Assembly: GCA_019412865.1 (NCBI GenBank)
Contig: DXOJ01000155.1
Coordinates: forward strand, 1-12,585
Source: Bacteroides sp.
GTDB taxonomy: Bacteria; Bacteroidota; Bacteroidia; Bacteroidales; Bacteroidaceae
Reading direction: 5' to 3'
Length of the DNA stretch: 12,585 nucleotides
In this document: positions 1 through 6,905 of the stretch, piece after piece
How the letters are laid out: every line of letters starts with the position of its first letter
How positions within the stretch are numbered: the first letter of the stretch is position 1
The notes under the pieces: model-generated
What the model was told of the DNA's origin: nothing
Database searches by the model: none
Seen by the model: the letters and a program-made list of their open reading frames with translations, nothing else
Program-made: the position numbers and the translations under genes

Positions 1-2305
1 CATTATAACGTCCGTGTTTCATTGTATAGGACAAAGACAGATTATGAGAGAATTGTTCCGGCACTATATTTTTTGATTCTTTATCTCCCAGATTCTCCCA
101 ATAAAGAGGGAAATCATGTTGCCAGTAGCTATCATACCCTATGCTCAATACATTTCCCTTGACAAACAAGTCGTTCCAATAGAAATTAGCGTTGATATTG
201 GCATAACGATAGGGAAGATTGGGCATGCGCACCTTATAGTGCATACTTTCCTGCAAAGAAGAGCCTGCCAGATATTTCTCATAATCGCGGGTATCAATAC
301 TATTGAATGTTCCTCCTATATCAAACCAACGTGAAAAGCTATACAGTAATGACAAATTATATCCTTTCGTTCTCACATGACCGTGGTTCTCATAATACCC
401 GTAACTGGTTCCTCCCAGCACATCCAATCCTCTTTTTATGTAATCTTTCGTATCCCGATAGATCAGACCGGCCTCGGCATACAGTCCGTGCCTGCCAAAC
501 TGGTGATTATAACTGAAACTCAAATTGATATTGTCGCTCTTCTCCGGTTTCAGGTTTATTTTGCCGGCTTCAAGGTCTTCATCTCCAAACAGCTCGTCTG
601 TCGTAGGAAGCCGGAAAGCCTTCTCATACGATAGCTTCACCTGCAGGTCCTTCCATAGAAAATACGTACCCGCTGCACCATATCCGAGGGAACTTGCGGT
701 ATTGGACAGGTTGATATAGTTGCCTATACCATCTGTGTTTTGTGACACCGGTCCCTTGTTGTATTGCCGGTAGTACTTGGCAAATGCAGAAACATTCCAC
801 TTTTCCGATGGCATCAGACGATAAGAAAGTCCGCTGACATTCTTACGTGTAATCTTAGGTATAGTGAAATCCGTAAATTTGGAAGAAGAGCCTACCGTAG
901 AACGACTTGTACGTTCAAAATCACTAATCACATGGCTGAAAGTAAATGTATGCGCCTGTCCGATATGATAATTCATCTTCAGTGTTCCATTCCAGTTTTT
1001 ATTTTTAGATTCACTGTTCTGATAAGATTGTTCTCCCCGGCTACCCTTTTCATAGAAATCTCCTCGCCAGTTGTAAGCCCGGGAAGCCGTATCTACATTG
1101 TTGGTGATATTATGATTATAGTTGGCAGTAAATAGCAAATCCAGATTCTTGACGAACAAGTTCTTTTTATAGTACTCCAATGAAGGAACCAATGAATGTC
1201 CCTTGCGGAATTTCTCACCGAACACGACATCTTGATAAACGCCTGTCTGTATCTCTTTATAAAAATGAGAATAATTGAAACTCAATGCCAGTCTGTCCGC
1301 CCATTTCTTTCCCACCAGACCGATTTTTCCGATCACAGCTTCATTATGGTACTGATCGTTAAAACGCTTCAGATGATAAATTTTGCTTTTATCGAGCGGC
1401 GGAAAACGTACGCTGCCGTCTTCCCGAATCTCAAACTCGCGTACATAAGTGTCCACATAGTAATCATTGTCCGAGAAATTCTGGAAAGCATTGACTTCAT
1501 ACATGAAACCGTTCTTGAATGTTTGTCCGAAACGTGCGTATGACTTATGAGTATTAAATGACCCGTAAGAATAGGAAGCGTCCATAAACCATTTTCCGGG
1601 CTGCTTGTTGGTAACGATATTCACAACGCCTCCGATGGCATCTGTTCCGAATCCTACCGGAACCACTCCTTTATACACCTCAATACGGTCTGCGAAATTA
1701 ATAGGGACATTATTCAAATCGAATGCAGCACCGGCTCCCTCCTGTGGTATGCCGTCAATGAATATTTTCACATGTTTCCCGCTGAAACCATCAATATACA
1801 ATTGCATATCCGACCCTACTCCACCTGATTCACGGAGCTTTACCCCCGGCACTTTAGTCAGTGCGCCCGCCAAGGTCTGCGTACTGTTATGCAGTTTCTT
1901 CGCATCAATGGCTACCGCATTAAAAGCAGATTTATTCACACGACCGACACCGGATGTCGTAACTACCACCTCTCCCAACTCTTTTACTGCCGGAGCAATG
2001 GTGATATTTACCTTTATTCTCTCTCCCTTGCCTAGTTTGACTTTCTTTTCTACGGTCTGGTAGCCGATAGCTGAAACAACCAGGGTATATTCACCCGCCG
2101 TAGTTTTCAAATGATAGATGCCCTTTTCATCTGTATAGCAACCGTGATTGGTTCCTTTCAGATAGACCGTTGCAAAATCCACAACTTCCTTTTCTGTAGA
2201 CATCACTCTACCCGAAATCAAACTGTTACGATGATGCCCACGTTGTGAATATGCTGATACGGAAAACAAGAACACTAGAAAAACCAGAAAATACTTATTA
2301 CTCAT
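1..2305 (-). CDS. xusA: TonB-dependent outer-membrane receptor, XusA-like (partial, C-terminus beyond window)
   Basis: This gene encodes a receptor that moves a ligand, probably an iron-siderophore complex, across the outer membrane using TonB energy. The 768 visible codons are open without a stop and run off the left edge. Residues 1-20 look like a signal peptide (hydrophobic core 5-16, SVSAYS before the likely cut). Residues 28-105 form a carboxypeptidase-regulatory-like domain (SGRV, then GYQTVEKKV). A Ton-box-like segment ELGEVVVT follows at 109-116. The plug spans about 125-235 (GALTKVPGVKLRE, IFIDGIPQEG, GGVVNIVTNK). The rest is beta-barrel with many aromatic strands. Perhaps 20-50 residues are missing. 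Its place next to the oxidoreductases and TCA genes matches my memory of xusA (BT2065) in B. thetaiotaomicron, where xusB and xusC follow. AGGAG abuts the ATG directly, which is too close for a normal ribosome site. Receptor class is near certain; the xusA assignment and ligand are inference. Confidence 0.85.
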   Translation of the reverse strand, partial: MSNKYFLVFLVFLFSVSAYSQRGHHRNSLISGRVMSTEKEVVDFATVYLKGTNHGCYTDEKGIYHLKTTAGEYTLVVSAIGYQTVEKKVKLGKGERIKVNITIAPAVKELGEVVVTTSGVGRVNKSAFNAVAIDAKKLHNSTQTLAGALTKVPGVKLRESGGVGSDMQLYIDGFSGKHVKIFIDGIPQEGAGAAFDLNNVPINFADRIEVYKGVVPVGFGTDAIGGVVNIVTNKQPGKWFMDASYSYGSFNTHKSYARFGQTFKNGFMYEVNAFQNFSDNDYYVDTYVREFEIREDGSVRFPPLDKSKIYHLKRFNDQYHNEAVIGKIGLVGKKWADRLALSFNYSHFYKEIQTGVYQDVVFGEKFRKGHSLVPSLEYYKKNLFVKNLDLLFTANYNHNITNNVDTASRAYNWRGDFYEKGSRGEQSYQNSESKNKNWNGTLKMNYHIGQAHTFTFSHVISDFERTSRSTVGSSSKFTDFTIPKITRKNVSGLSYRLMPSEKWNVSAFAKYYRQYNKGPVSQNTDGIGNYINLSNTASSLGYGAAGTYFLWKDLQVKLSYEKAFRLPTTDELFGDEDLEAGKINLKPEKSDNINLSFSYNHQFGRHGLYAEAGLIYRDTKDYIKRGLDVLGGTSYGYYENHGHVRTKGYNLSLLYSFSRWFDIGGTFNSIDTRDYEKYLAGSSLQESMHYKVRMPNLPYRYANINANFYWNDLFVKGNVLSIGYDSYWQHDFPLYWENLGDKESKNIVPEQFSHNLSLSYTMKHGRYN

Positions 2306-2354
2306 CTCCTTTTTACCTTTTTACTTTATACCTTTTCATTGCTCTAAAAGCGAT

Positions 2355-2388
2355 GCAAAGGTAAGTAGAAAAAAAAGTGCAAAACAAT
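2355..2388 (-). promoter_or_regulatory. Bacteroides-type promoter for the TonB receptor
   Basis: On the minus strand TACCTTTG (2363 to 2356) matches the Bacteroides -7 consensus TAnnTTTG exactly. An ATTG at 2388-2385 lies 21 nt upstream and can serve as the -33 element; TTTTG at 2384-2380 is nearer but spaced only 16 nt. Transcription would begin near 2350, giving a leader of about 45 nt before the ATG at 2305. I saw no classical Fur box nearby, although an iron receptor would be expected to respond to iron. Confidence 0.55.
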
Positions 2389-2425
2389 CCCTATCTTTCG
2401 GTAAAAATAAGACAATATAAAAGAG

Positions 2426-2454
2426 ATATATAGATATGCGCAATACCTATATAT
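2426..2454. repeat. Inverted repeat between the dehydrogenase gene and the receptor promoter
   Basis: Perfect 8-bp arms ATATATAG (2426-2433) and CTATATAT (2447-2454) flank a 13-nt centre. The centre adds three more pairs (TAT/ATA) around GCGCA after one mismatch. The site begins 9 nt after the dehydrogenase stop and about 40 nt upstream of the receptor's -33 element. It could be an operator for the receptor or a weak AT-rich terminator for the steroid-type operon; no strong T-run follows on the minus strand. Confidence 0.4.
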
Positions 2455-2463
2455 AAGTAAATA

Positions 2464-3315
2464 CTACTTCAGCCAGCTCGCCAACGACCGTTCCGTCACC
2501 TCCCACAACTGCTCTTTCTGCACATGATTCGTGTATTTATCAGACAAGTTTTTCCGGTGGTTATTGACATACAGTTGTCCTGTCACGCCTGCTTCCTTTT
2601 CATCCAACAATAAACCGACTGCCGTAGAAGCCCCTTTTTTCGGTTTGCGGATAAAAGGACGGAAAAAAATATCCGTCAACGGATCGAACCACTTATGCAT
2701 CGTAATGATATTAGTAGAAACAATTCCCGGATCAGCGGCATTGACGGTGATTCCTTTCTCACTAAGTTGCCTGGAGAGTTCGAAAGTAAATAGTAACAAA
2801 GCCAGTTTGGTGTTACTGTAAACAGGAATTCTCCAAAAACGCCCCGTTTTTCCTCTGTGAAAGAAATCGGGAAAATCGAGTTTACCGATTGCGTATGTAC
2901 AAGAAACCATATTGACGATACGCGCTCCACGCACCATCAGCGGAACCAATTTCCGGGTAAGCAGATAAGGTCCCATATAGTTCACACTTACCGTTCGCTC
3001 AAACCCATCAGAAGTAGTATGAAAACCTGTCTCCATCGTCCCGGCGTTATTCATTAACAGAGCAATGGGGAGGTTTCTTTCCAAGATACGGTTGGCAAAA
3101 GAAACTACCGATTGCATGGAAGACAAATCAACAGCCATTACTTCCAAATACAGGTTTCCGGTTTCCTTGCTCAAACGTTCGCGAACAATCTCCGCTTTCT
3201 TCGGATTATAACATGCCATTATGATTCGATAACCGGCTTTGGCTACGGCACGTGTTATTTCTGTCCCCATTCCTCCGTCTGCACCGGTGATAATCGCCCA
3301 TTTCATTTCACTCAT
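2464..3315 (-). CDS. Short-chain dehydrogenase/reductase, candidate hydroxysteroid dehydrogenase
   Basis: A classical SDR of 283 residues, predicted cytosolic, that interconverts a hydroxyl and a keto group with NAD(P)H. Visible motifs are the Rossmann glycine motif TGADGGMG (10-17), NNAG (89-92), the active-site Asn in VNYMG (N112), Ser138 in VNMVSCTY, catalytic Tyr166 and Lys170 (YSNTK), and DPG (195-197). Overall pattern is closest to retinol-dehydrogenase/WWOX-like SDRs. After beta-2 it reads ACYNPKKAE, without the usual Arg of NADP-preferring members, so the coenzyme is unclear. The start at 3315 is chosen because GGAG sits 5 nt upstream and its ATG overlaps the ene-reductase stop (ATGA), indicating translational coupling; Met4 is a less likely start. 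Given its partners, a 3-alpha- or 3-beta-hydroxysteroid dehydrogenase is the best guess. Substrate is inference. Confidence 0.88.
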   Translation of the reverse strand: MSEMKWAIITGADGGMGTEITRAVAKAGYRIIMACYNPKKAEIVRERLSKETGNLYLEVMAVDLSSMQSVVSFANRILERNLPIALLMNNAGTMETGFHTTSDGFERTVSVNYMGPYLLTRKLVPLMVRGARIVNMVSCTYAIGKLDFPDFFHRGKTGRFWRIPVYSNTKLALLLFTFELSRQLSEKGITVNAADPGIVSTNIITMHKWFDPLTDIFFRPFIRKPKKGASTAVGLLLDEKEAGVTGQLYVNNHRKNLSDKYTNHVQKEQLWEVTERSLASWLK

Positions 3316-4535
3316 TTTTTCTCCAATTTATCAATCTCCTTTTGCAAAGACAAAGGAATTTGTTCTTTCAAATGTTGATGACAAGCCATTTCTATCGTAT
3401 ACATACGACCGATGCAATAATTACTGTGTCCACAGTTGCAACGTGCCTGTTCCTCCTTTTTCATCCGGTTTACAAATCCCGGTTCGTTGAGCAAAGCTCT
3501 CGCCATCTGCACGGCATCAAAACCGGAATCGAGCACTTCATCTATTTTCTGGCGGGAAACAAGACCGCCGACATAAATCAGTGGCGCATTCGGAAGAGCT
3601 GCCCGGAATTTTAGTGCATCTTCAAGGAAATATGCTTCTTTAAAAGGTACAGAGGGTATCATCCATTTACCAAACATACGGACTCCGTATTTCAACCACC
3701 AGCAATTCATATAGTAAGACATCGAACGGATCGGCATGGCACCCCGCATCACATACATCGGTGCACGGCTCACAAAGCCTCCACTCAACACCAATCCATG
3801 AACGCCATGTTCCAATAGACGTTTGGCCACTTGTATCGATTCGTCAATCTCCATGCCTCCTTTGAAACCGTCACGCATATTCATTTTCACGAAAACAGCC
3901 ATATCATTGCCTGCCGCTCTCATCACTTCTTCCATCACCAAGTCCATAAAATGCATCCGGTTTTCGAGCGAACCACCGTATTCATCCTTCCGATGATTGG
4001 TATATGGAGAAAGGAACTGACTAATCAGATATCCATGTCCTGCATGTACCTCAACAGCGTCAAATCCTGCTTCTCTCGCCAGATTGACTGCATTTCCATA
4101 CGCTTGTGCCATTTCCGGCAACTCCTCCTTTTCCATTCCACGCACAAACGTAGGAGAGTAAAGATTAAAACCCGAAGATGCGGATATAGGAGTGACACCA
4201 CAAATATTTCGATGGGACATATTTCCACAATGTCCGATTTGTATACCCACTGCTGCACCTTCATCGTGCACAGCTTTTGTCAATTCATGTAAACGGGGAA
4301 TAATAGACGGGCGCAACCACAACTGACGGTCGAAAGAAAGTCCGCTTTGCGTCACAGCGGCATAGGCCACTGTTGTCATACCCACTCCTCCCGCAGCTAC
4401 CGAACGATGGTAATCCAGCAACATCTGCGTAGGAGTATTCTCCGGACACATGCTCTCAAAAGCTGCCGAACGGATTGTTCGATTCCGCAACGTCAAAGGC
4501 CCAAAAGTGACCGGGCTAAAAAGTTTAGATTCCAT
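3312..4535 (-). CDS. Old-Yellow-Enzyme-family NADH:flavin oxidoreductase, candidate steroid ene-reductase
   Basis: A 407-residue FMN TIM-barrel enzyme expected to reduce a C=C bond conjugated to a ketone. It starts with FGPLTLRNR (11-19), has VEVHAGHGYL (161-170, His164 and His167), the YGGSLENR block (186-193), RDGF (221-224) and the phosphate-binding YVGGL (321-325). A C-terminal cysteine group, C366-x-C368-x5-C374-x10-C385, resembles the [4Fe-4S] site of 2,4-dienoyl-CoA reductases and BaiCD/BaiH bile-acid enzymes, but with different inner spacing. The FAD/NAD(P)H domains that bring those enzymes to about 650 residues are absent, so an outside electron donor or direct NADH use is needed. 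It is the middle gene, 55 nt after the 5-alpha-reductase homologue, and overlaps the SDR by 4 nt. BaiCD-like enzymes give 5-beta products, so a 5-beta-reductase is the leading guess; a Delta-1 or Delta-6 reductase is possible. Confidence 0.88.
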   Translation of the reverse strand: MESKLFSPVTFGPLTLRNRTIRSAAFESMCPENTPTQMLLDYHRSVAAGGVGMTTVAYAAVTQSGLSFDRQLWLRPSIIPRLHELTKAVHDEGAAVGIQIGHCGNMSHRNICGVTPISASSGFNLYSPTFVRGMEKEELPEMAQAYGNAVNLAREAGFDAVEVHAGHGYLISQFLSPYTNHRKDEYGGSLENRMHFMDLVMEEVMRAAGNDMAVFVKMNMRDGFKGGMEIDESIQVAKRLLEHGVHGLVLSGGFVSRAPMYVMRGAMPIRSMSYYMNCWWLKYGVRMFGKWMIPSVPFKEAYFLEDALKFRAALPNAPLIYVGGLVSRQKIDEVLDSGFDAVQMARALLNEPGFVNRMKKEEQARCNCGHSNYCIGRMYTIEMACHQHLKEQIPLSLQKEIDKLEKK

Positions 4536-4549
4536 AGTAGTTATATTTA

Positions 4550-4567
4550 TTAAGTCATATTTAAGTC
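4550..4567. repeat. Short direct repeat TTAAGTC with 11-bp period
   Basis: TTAAGTC occurs at 4550-4556 and again at 4561-4567, one helical turn apart, in the 55-nt gap between the 5-alpha-reductase homologue and the ene-reductase. No -7 element is visible after it on the minus strand. It could be a regulator half-site pair or chance in AT-rich spacer. Confidence 0.2.
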
Positions 4568-4590
4568 GTGATGAAAAGTGCCTCTAATAC

Positions 4591-5352
4591 CTAATAAAGG
4601 AAAGGGAACACTCGTTTCCGTTCTCCCACCGCATCTCCGAATTCTTCGCGATAACGGCACCAGATGGCATTGGCACGGGGAACAAGGTTGGCAATCGTCC
4701 ACCAAAGGAAAACAAGTCCGGAAAGTGAACAGGTGAGTATCGCCCATCCTGCCCATTCTACTATTTCACCAAAATAGTTGGCGGAAGTGACATAACGGTA
4801 CATTCCTTTTTGAGGCAGATAATGCCGGGTATCTCCCGGTTTACGCAAGTGCCGGATGATATAATCCGAATGCCAGTTCGTCAGCATACCTGTGAAAAAA
4901 AGCAGTGTGCCTATAATAAACCACGGTGAAGTGAACCAACCGGATTGATACATCGTTTCGGGAGCAAGATAAAAGATCCATTTACCTTGCATATAGCCAT
5001 TCAACAAATTAAAAAGAACACCCATCGACATGATTGCCAGCGGCATCTTACTTTTCCCCGTCAATAACAGAGGAAAAATGAAAGCACGCTGAAAGTAGTG
5101 AATCTGGAAGAACAGGAAAAAAGTGAAGATCACCGGTTCAAACCGACGCTCGGAATATATCCACATTACGGACATCACCAGGAAAACCGGAGCTTCCATC
5201 AATATCCATGCTAGTTTATTGGATATAGCTACGCCCCACGATGCCGTGCGGAAAATGCCATATCCGGCTTTCACAAAGTAAAGGGCGATAAAAACAACCA
5301 AGGCAATCAGGCTCATCACGCCCAGAAATAGATTAAAAGCATCTATATTCAT
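4591..5352 (-). CDS. Steroid 5-alpha-reductase (3-oxo-5-alpha-steroid 4-dehydrogenase) family membrane protein
   Basis: An integral membrane protein of 253 residues, very close to human SRD5A1/SRD5A2 in length, with about seven hydrophobic segments. The family reduces the Delta-4 bond of 3-oxo steroids with NADPH. Signatures seen: MEAPVF (Glu53, aligning with catalytic Glu57 of SRD5A2), HYFQRAFIFP (Tyr86, aligning with Tyr91), NGYMQG (118-123), TNWHSDYIIRHLRKPGD (158-174, NADPH-contacting Asn159 and Asp163), TSANYFGEIVEW (189-200) and a C-terminal FPFLY matching the human IPFxF ending. Alignment to the human enzymes is from memory but is collinear throughout. It is the first gene of a three-gene set with an ene-reductase and an SDR. 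The start at 5352 gives a complete first membrane segment. Homologues in gut Bacteroidota have been linked to 5-alpha (allo) bile acid formation; the substrate here is inferred. Confidence 0.9.
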   Translation of the reverse strand: MNIDAFNLFLGVMSLIALVVFIALYFVKAGYGIFRTASWGVAISNKLAWILMEAPVFLVMSVMWIYSERRFEPVIFTFFLFFQIHYFQRAFIFPLLLTGKSKMPLAIMSMGVLFNLLNGYMQGKWIFYLAPETMYQSGWFTSPWFIIGTLLFFTGMLTNWHSDYIIRHLRKPGDTRHYLPQKGMYRYVTSANYFGEIVEWAGWAILTCSLSGLVFLWWTIANLVPRANAIWCRYREEFGDAVGERKRVFPFLY

Positions 5353-5375
5353 GTCGATCTTTTTTTTGTAACACG

Positions 5376-5383
5376 CAAAAATA
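5376..5383 (-). promoter_or_regulatory. Probable -7 element for the steroid-type operon
   Basis: TATTTTTG on the minus strand (5383 to 5376) fits TAnnTTTG. The nearest TTTG upstream (5411-5408) is 24 nt away, longer than usual, so the -33 part is weak. Transcription would start near 5370 with an A-rich leader of about 20 nt. It lies after the hairpin that ends the citrate synthase operon, so the three redox genes probably have their own promoter. Confidence 0.4.
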
Positions 5384-5461
5384 ACAAAAATGAGATGAAT
5401 GACGGTACAAAAAAGAGAAAGAATCTGAAATACATTCCTTTACGAACATAAAAACAGCATT

Positions 5462-5500
5462 CCCGAACGCATACCTGGAATTACCAGGCATACATCCGGG
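5462..5500 (-). terminator. Terminator hairpin after citrate synthase
   Basis: A 17-bp stem with a 5-nt loop (arms 5462-5478 and 5484-5500) lies 35 nt after the citrate synthase stop. In minus-strand RNA every position pairs, four of them as G-U wobbles; in plus-strand RNA these would be A-C mismatches. The stem is therefore built to fold in the minus-strand transcript. A TTTTT run follows 7 nt later (5454-5450), farther off than in a textbook terminator. Confidence 0.7.
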
Positions 5501-5535
5501 ATCACTTATATATTCAATAAAAGGATTTGTTTTTA

Positions 5536-6879
5536 TCAGCGTTTCTTGATTGGAATATAAGCCAAATCATCGAGTACATTCTTATAAGCCGGGCGGATAA
5601 TTCGTTTGCCTTCGAAGGTCAATTCTTCATTACGATGTGCACACCAGCCTACGATACGCGCCATAGCAAACAGAGGAGTGAAGATTTCCTGCGGTAAGCC
5701 GATCATTTCATACACAAAGCCTGAATAGAAGTCGATATTGCTGGATACTGTCTTTCCGTTATTTTTAACACGTCCGAAAGTAGCGATAGCACGTTCTTCC
5801 AACAGTTCGAGGAAAGCAAATTCGCTTTCTCTTCCTTTTTCACGGGCAAGGTCACGAGCCAATTCTTTCAACAGAAGAGCACGGGGATCGGAGATCGTAT
5901 AAACAGCATGTCCTATTCCGTAGATCAGTCCGCTCTTATTATATACTTCCTTATTCAACATTCGGGTGAAATAAGTGTCTATCTCATCCACACTTGTCCA
6001 GTCTTTGATATTTTCTTTCAGATGCTGGAACATGTCGGCAACCTGAATATTTGCACCTCCGTGAAGCGGGCCTTTCAAAGAACCGATACCTGCGGCGATG
6101 GCCGAATATGTATCCGTTCCGGTAGAAGAAGTAACGCGAACGGTGAAAGTGGAGTTGTTACCACCCCCATGTTCTGCCTGAAGAATCAGTAACAAATCGA
6201 GGGTACGAGCATCGAGTTCAGTATAATTTCTTTTCAGCATGTACAGGAAGTTCTCGGCAATAGAGAGTTTTTCCTGCGGATGGCGGATATGCAGAGAACG
6301 TCCGAAAGTAGCATGACGAAGCATATTGTACGCATAAGCAATGATAGTGGGGAATTTCGAAATCAGTTCAATACTCTGGCGCATCAGGTTATCCCGGGAA
6401 GTATCATCCGCATTCGCATCAAAACGGTACATTTCGAGCACACTGCGTGAAAGAATATTCATGATGTTGTTTCCTTCCAACTCTATGATATTCATTTTTG
6501 TCTTCTGCTCCAACGGCATATTGTCGTTAATCAAATCACGGAAAGAAAGCAGTTCTTCTTTATCCGGCAGACGTCCGGAAAGCAACAGGTAAGCCACTTC
6601 TTCAAAACCAAAACGTTTCTCTTTGATAATGGCATGCGAAATATCTTCCACATCATAACCACGATAGAATAACTTTCCCGGTATCGGTTTCAGTCCACCA
6701 CCCGGAATACGTTCATAGCCTACTACATTACCGATTTTGGTTAAACCTACCAATACACCTGTGCCGTCTTCATTACGCAATCCACGTTTCACATCAAACT
6801 TTGGGAACAATTCATTATCAATCCGGGTAGCTTCCTTCATCTCCTCGGAAAGTTTGTAAATCAGGTACTCTTTTTTCAT
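5536..6879 (-). CDS. gltA: Citrate synthase
   Basis: This enzyme condenses oxaloacetate and acetyl-CoA to citrate, the entry step of the oxidative TCA branch, in the cytosol. It has 447 residues. The fold signatures are present: substrate His237 (AEHGGGNNSTF), catalytic His273 in GPLHGGAN, His324 in GIGHAVY with Arg333 close by, catalytic Asp383 in SSNIDFYSG, and WCAHRNEE with Arg416. The long N-terminal part (YERIPGGGLKPIPGKLFYRGYDVEDI) is of the citrate/2-methylcitrate synthase class found in anaerobes, longer than the roughly 380-residue type I enzymes. It is the last gene of the aconitase-icd-gltA unit, 26 nt after icd, with GAAGAAAG just upstream of the ATG as a weak ribosome site, and it is followed by a hairpin terminator. 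A 2-methylcitrate role is unlikely given its partners. Confidence 0.96.
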   Translation of the reverse strand: MKKEYLIYKLSEEMKEATRIDNELFPKFDVKRGLRNEDGTGVLVGLTKIGNVVGYERIPGGGLKPIPGKLFYRGYDVEDISHAIIKEKRFGFEEVAYLLLSGRLPDKEELLSFRDLINDNMPLEQKTKMNIIELEGNNIMNILSRSVLEMYRFDANADDTSRDNLMRQSIELISKFPTIIAYAYNMLRHATFGRSLHIRHPQEKLSIAENFLYMLKRNYTELDARTLDLLLILQAEHGGGNNSTFTVRVTSSTGTDTYSAIAAGIGSLKGPLHGGANIQVADMFQHLKENIKDWTSVDEIDTYFTRMLNKEVYNKSGLIYGIGHAVYTISDPRALLLKELARDLAREKGRESEFAFLELLEERAIATFGRVKNNGKTVSSNIDFYSGFVYEMIGLPQEIFTPLFAMARIVGWCAHRNEELTFEGKRIIRPAYKNVLDDLAYIPIKKR

Positions 6880-6905
6880 CTTTCTTCGTTTTTTATTCGT
6901 TACTT

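Noticed and set aside
2315..2339. Eight-codon open frame (MKRYKVKR, then stop) in the receptor leader
   Set aside because: It is out of frame with the receptor, very short and lacks features of an attenuator peptide; A-rich leaders give such frames by chance.
2306..2463. Fur box upstream of the receptor
   Set aside because: I looked for the classic GATAATGATAATCATTATC pattern on both strands and found no good match.
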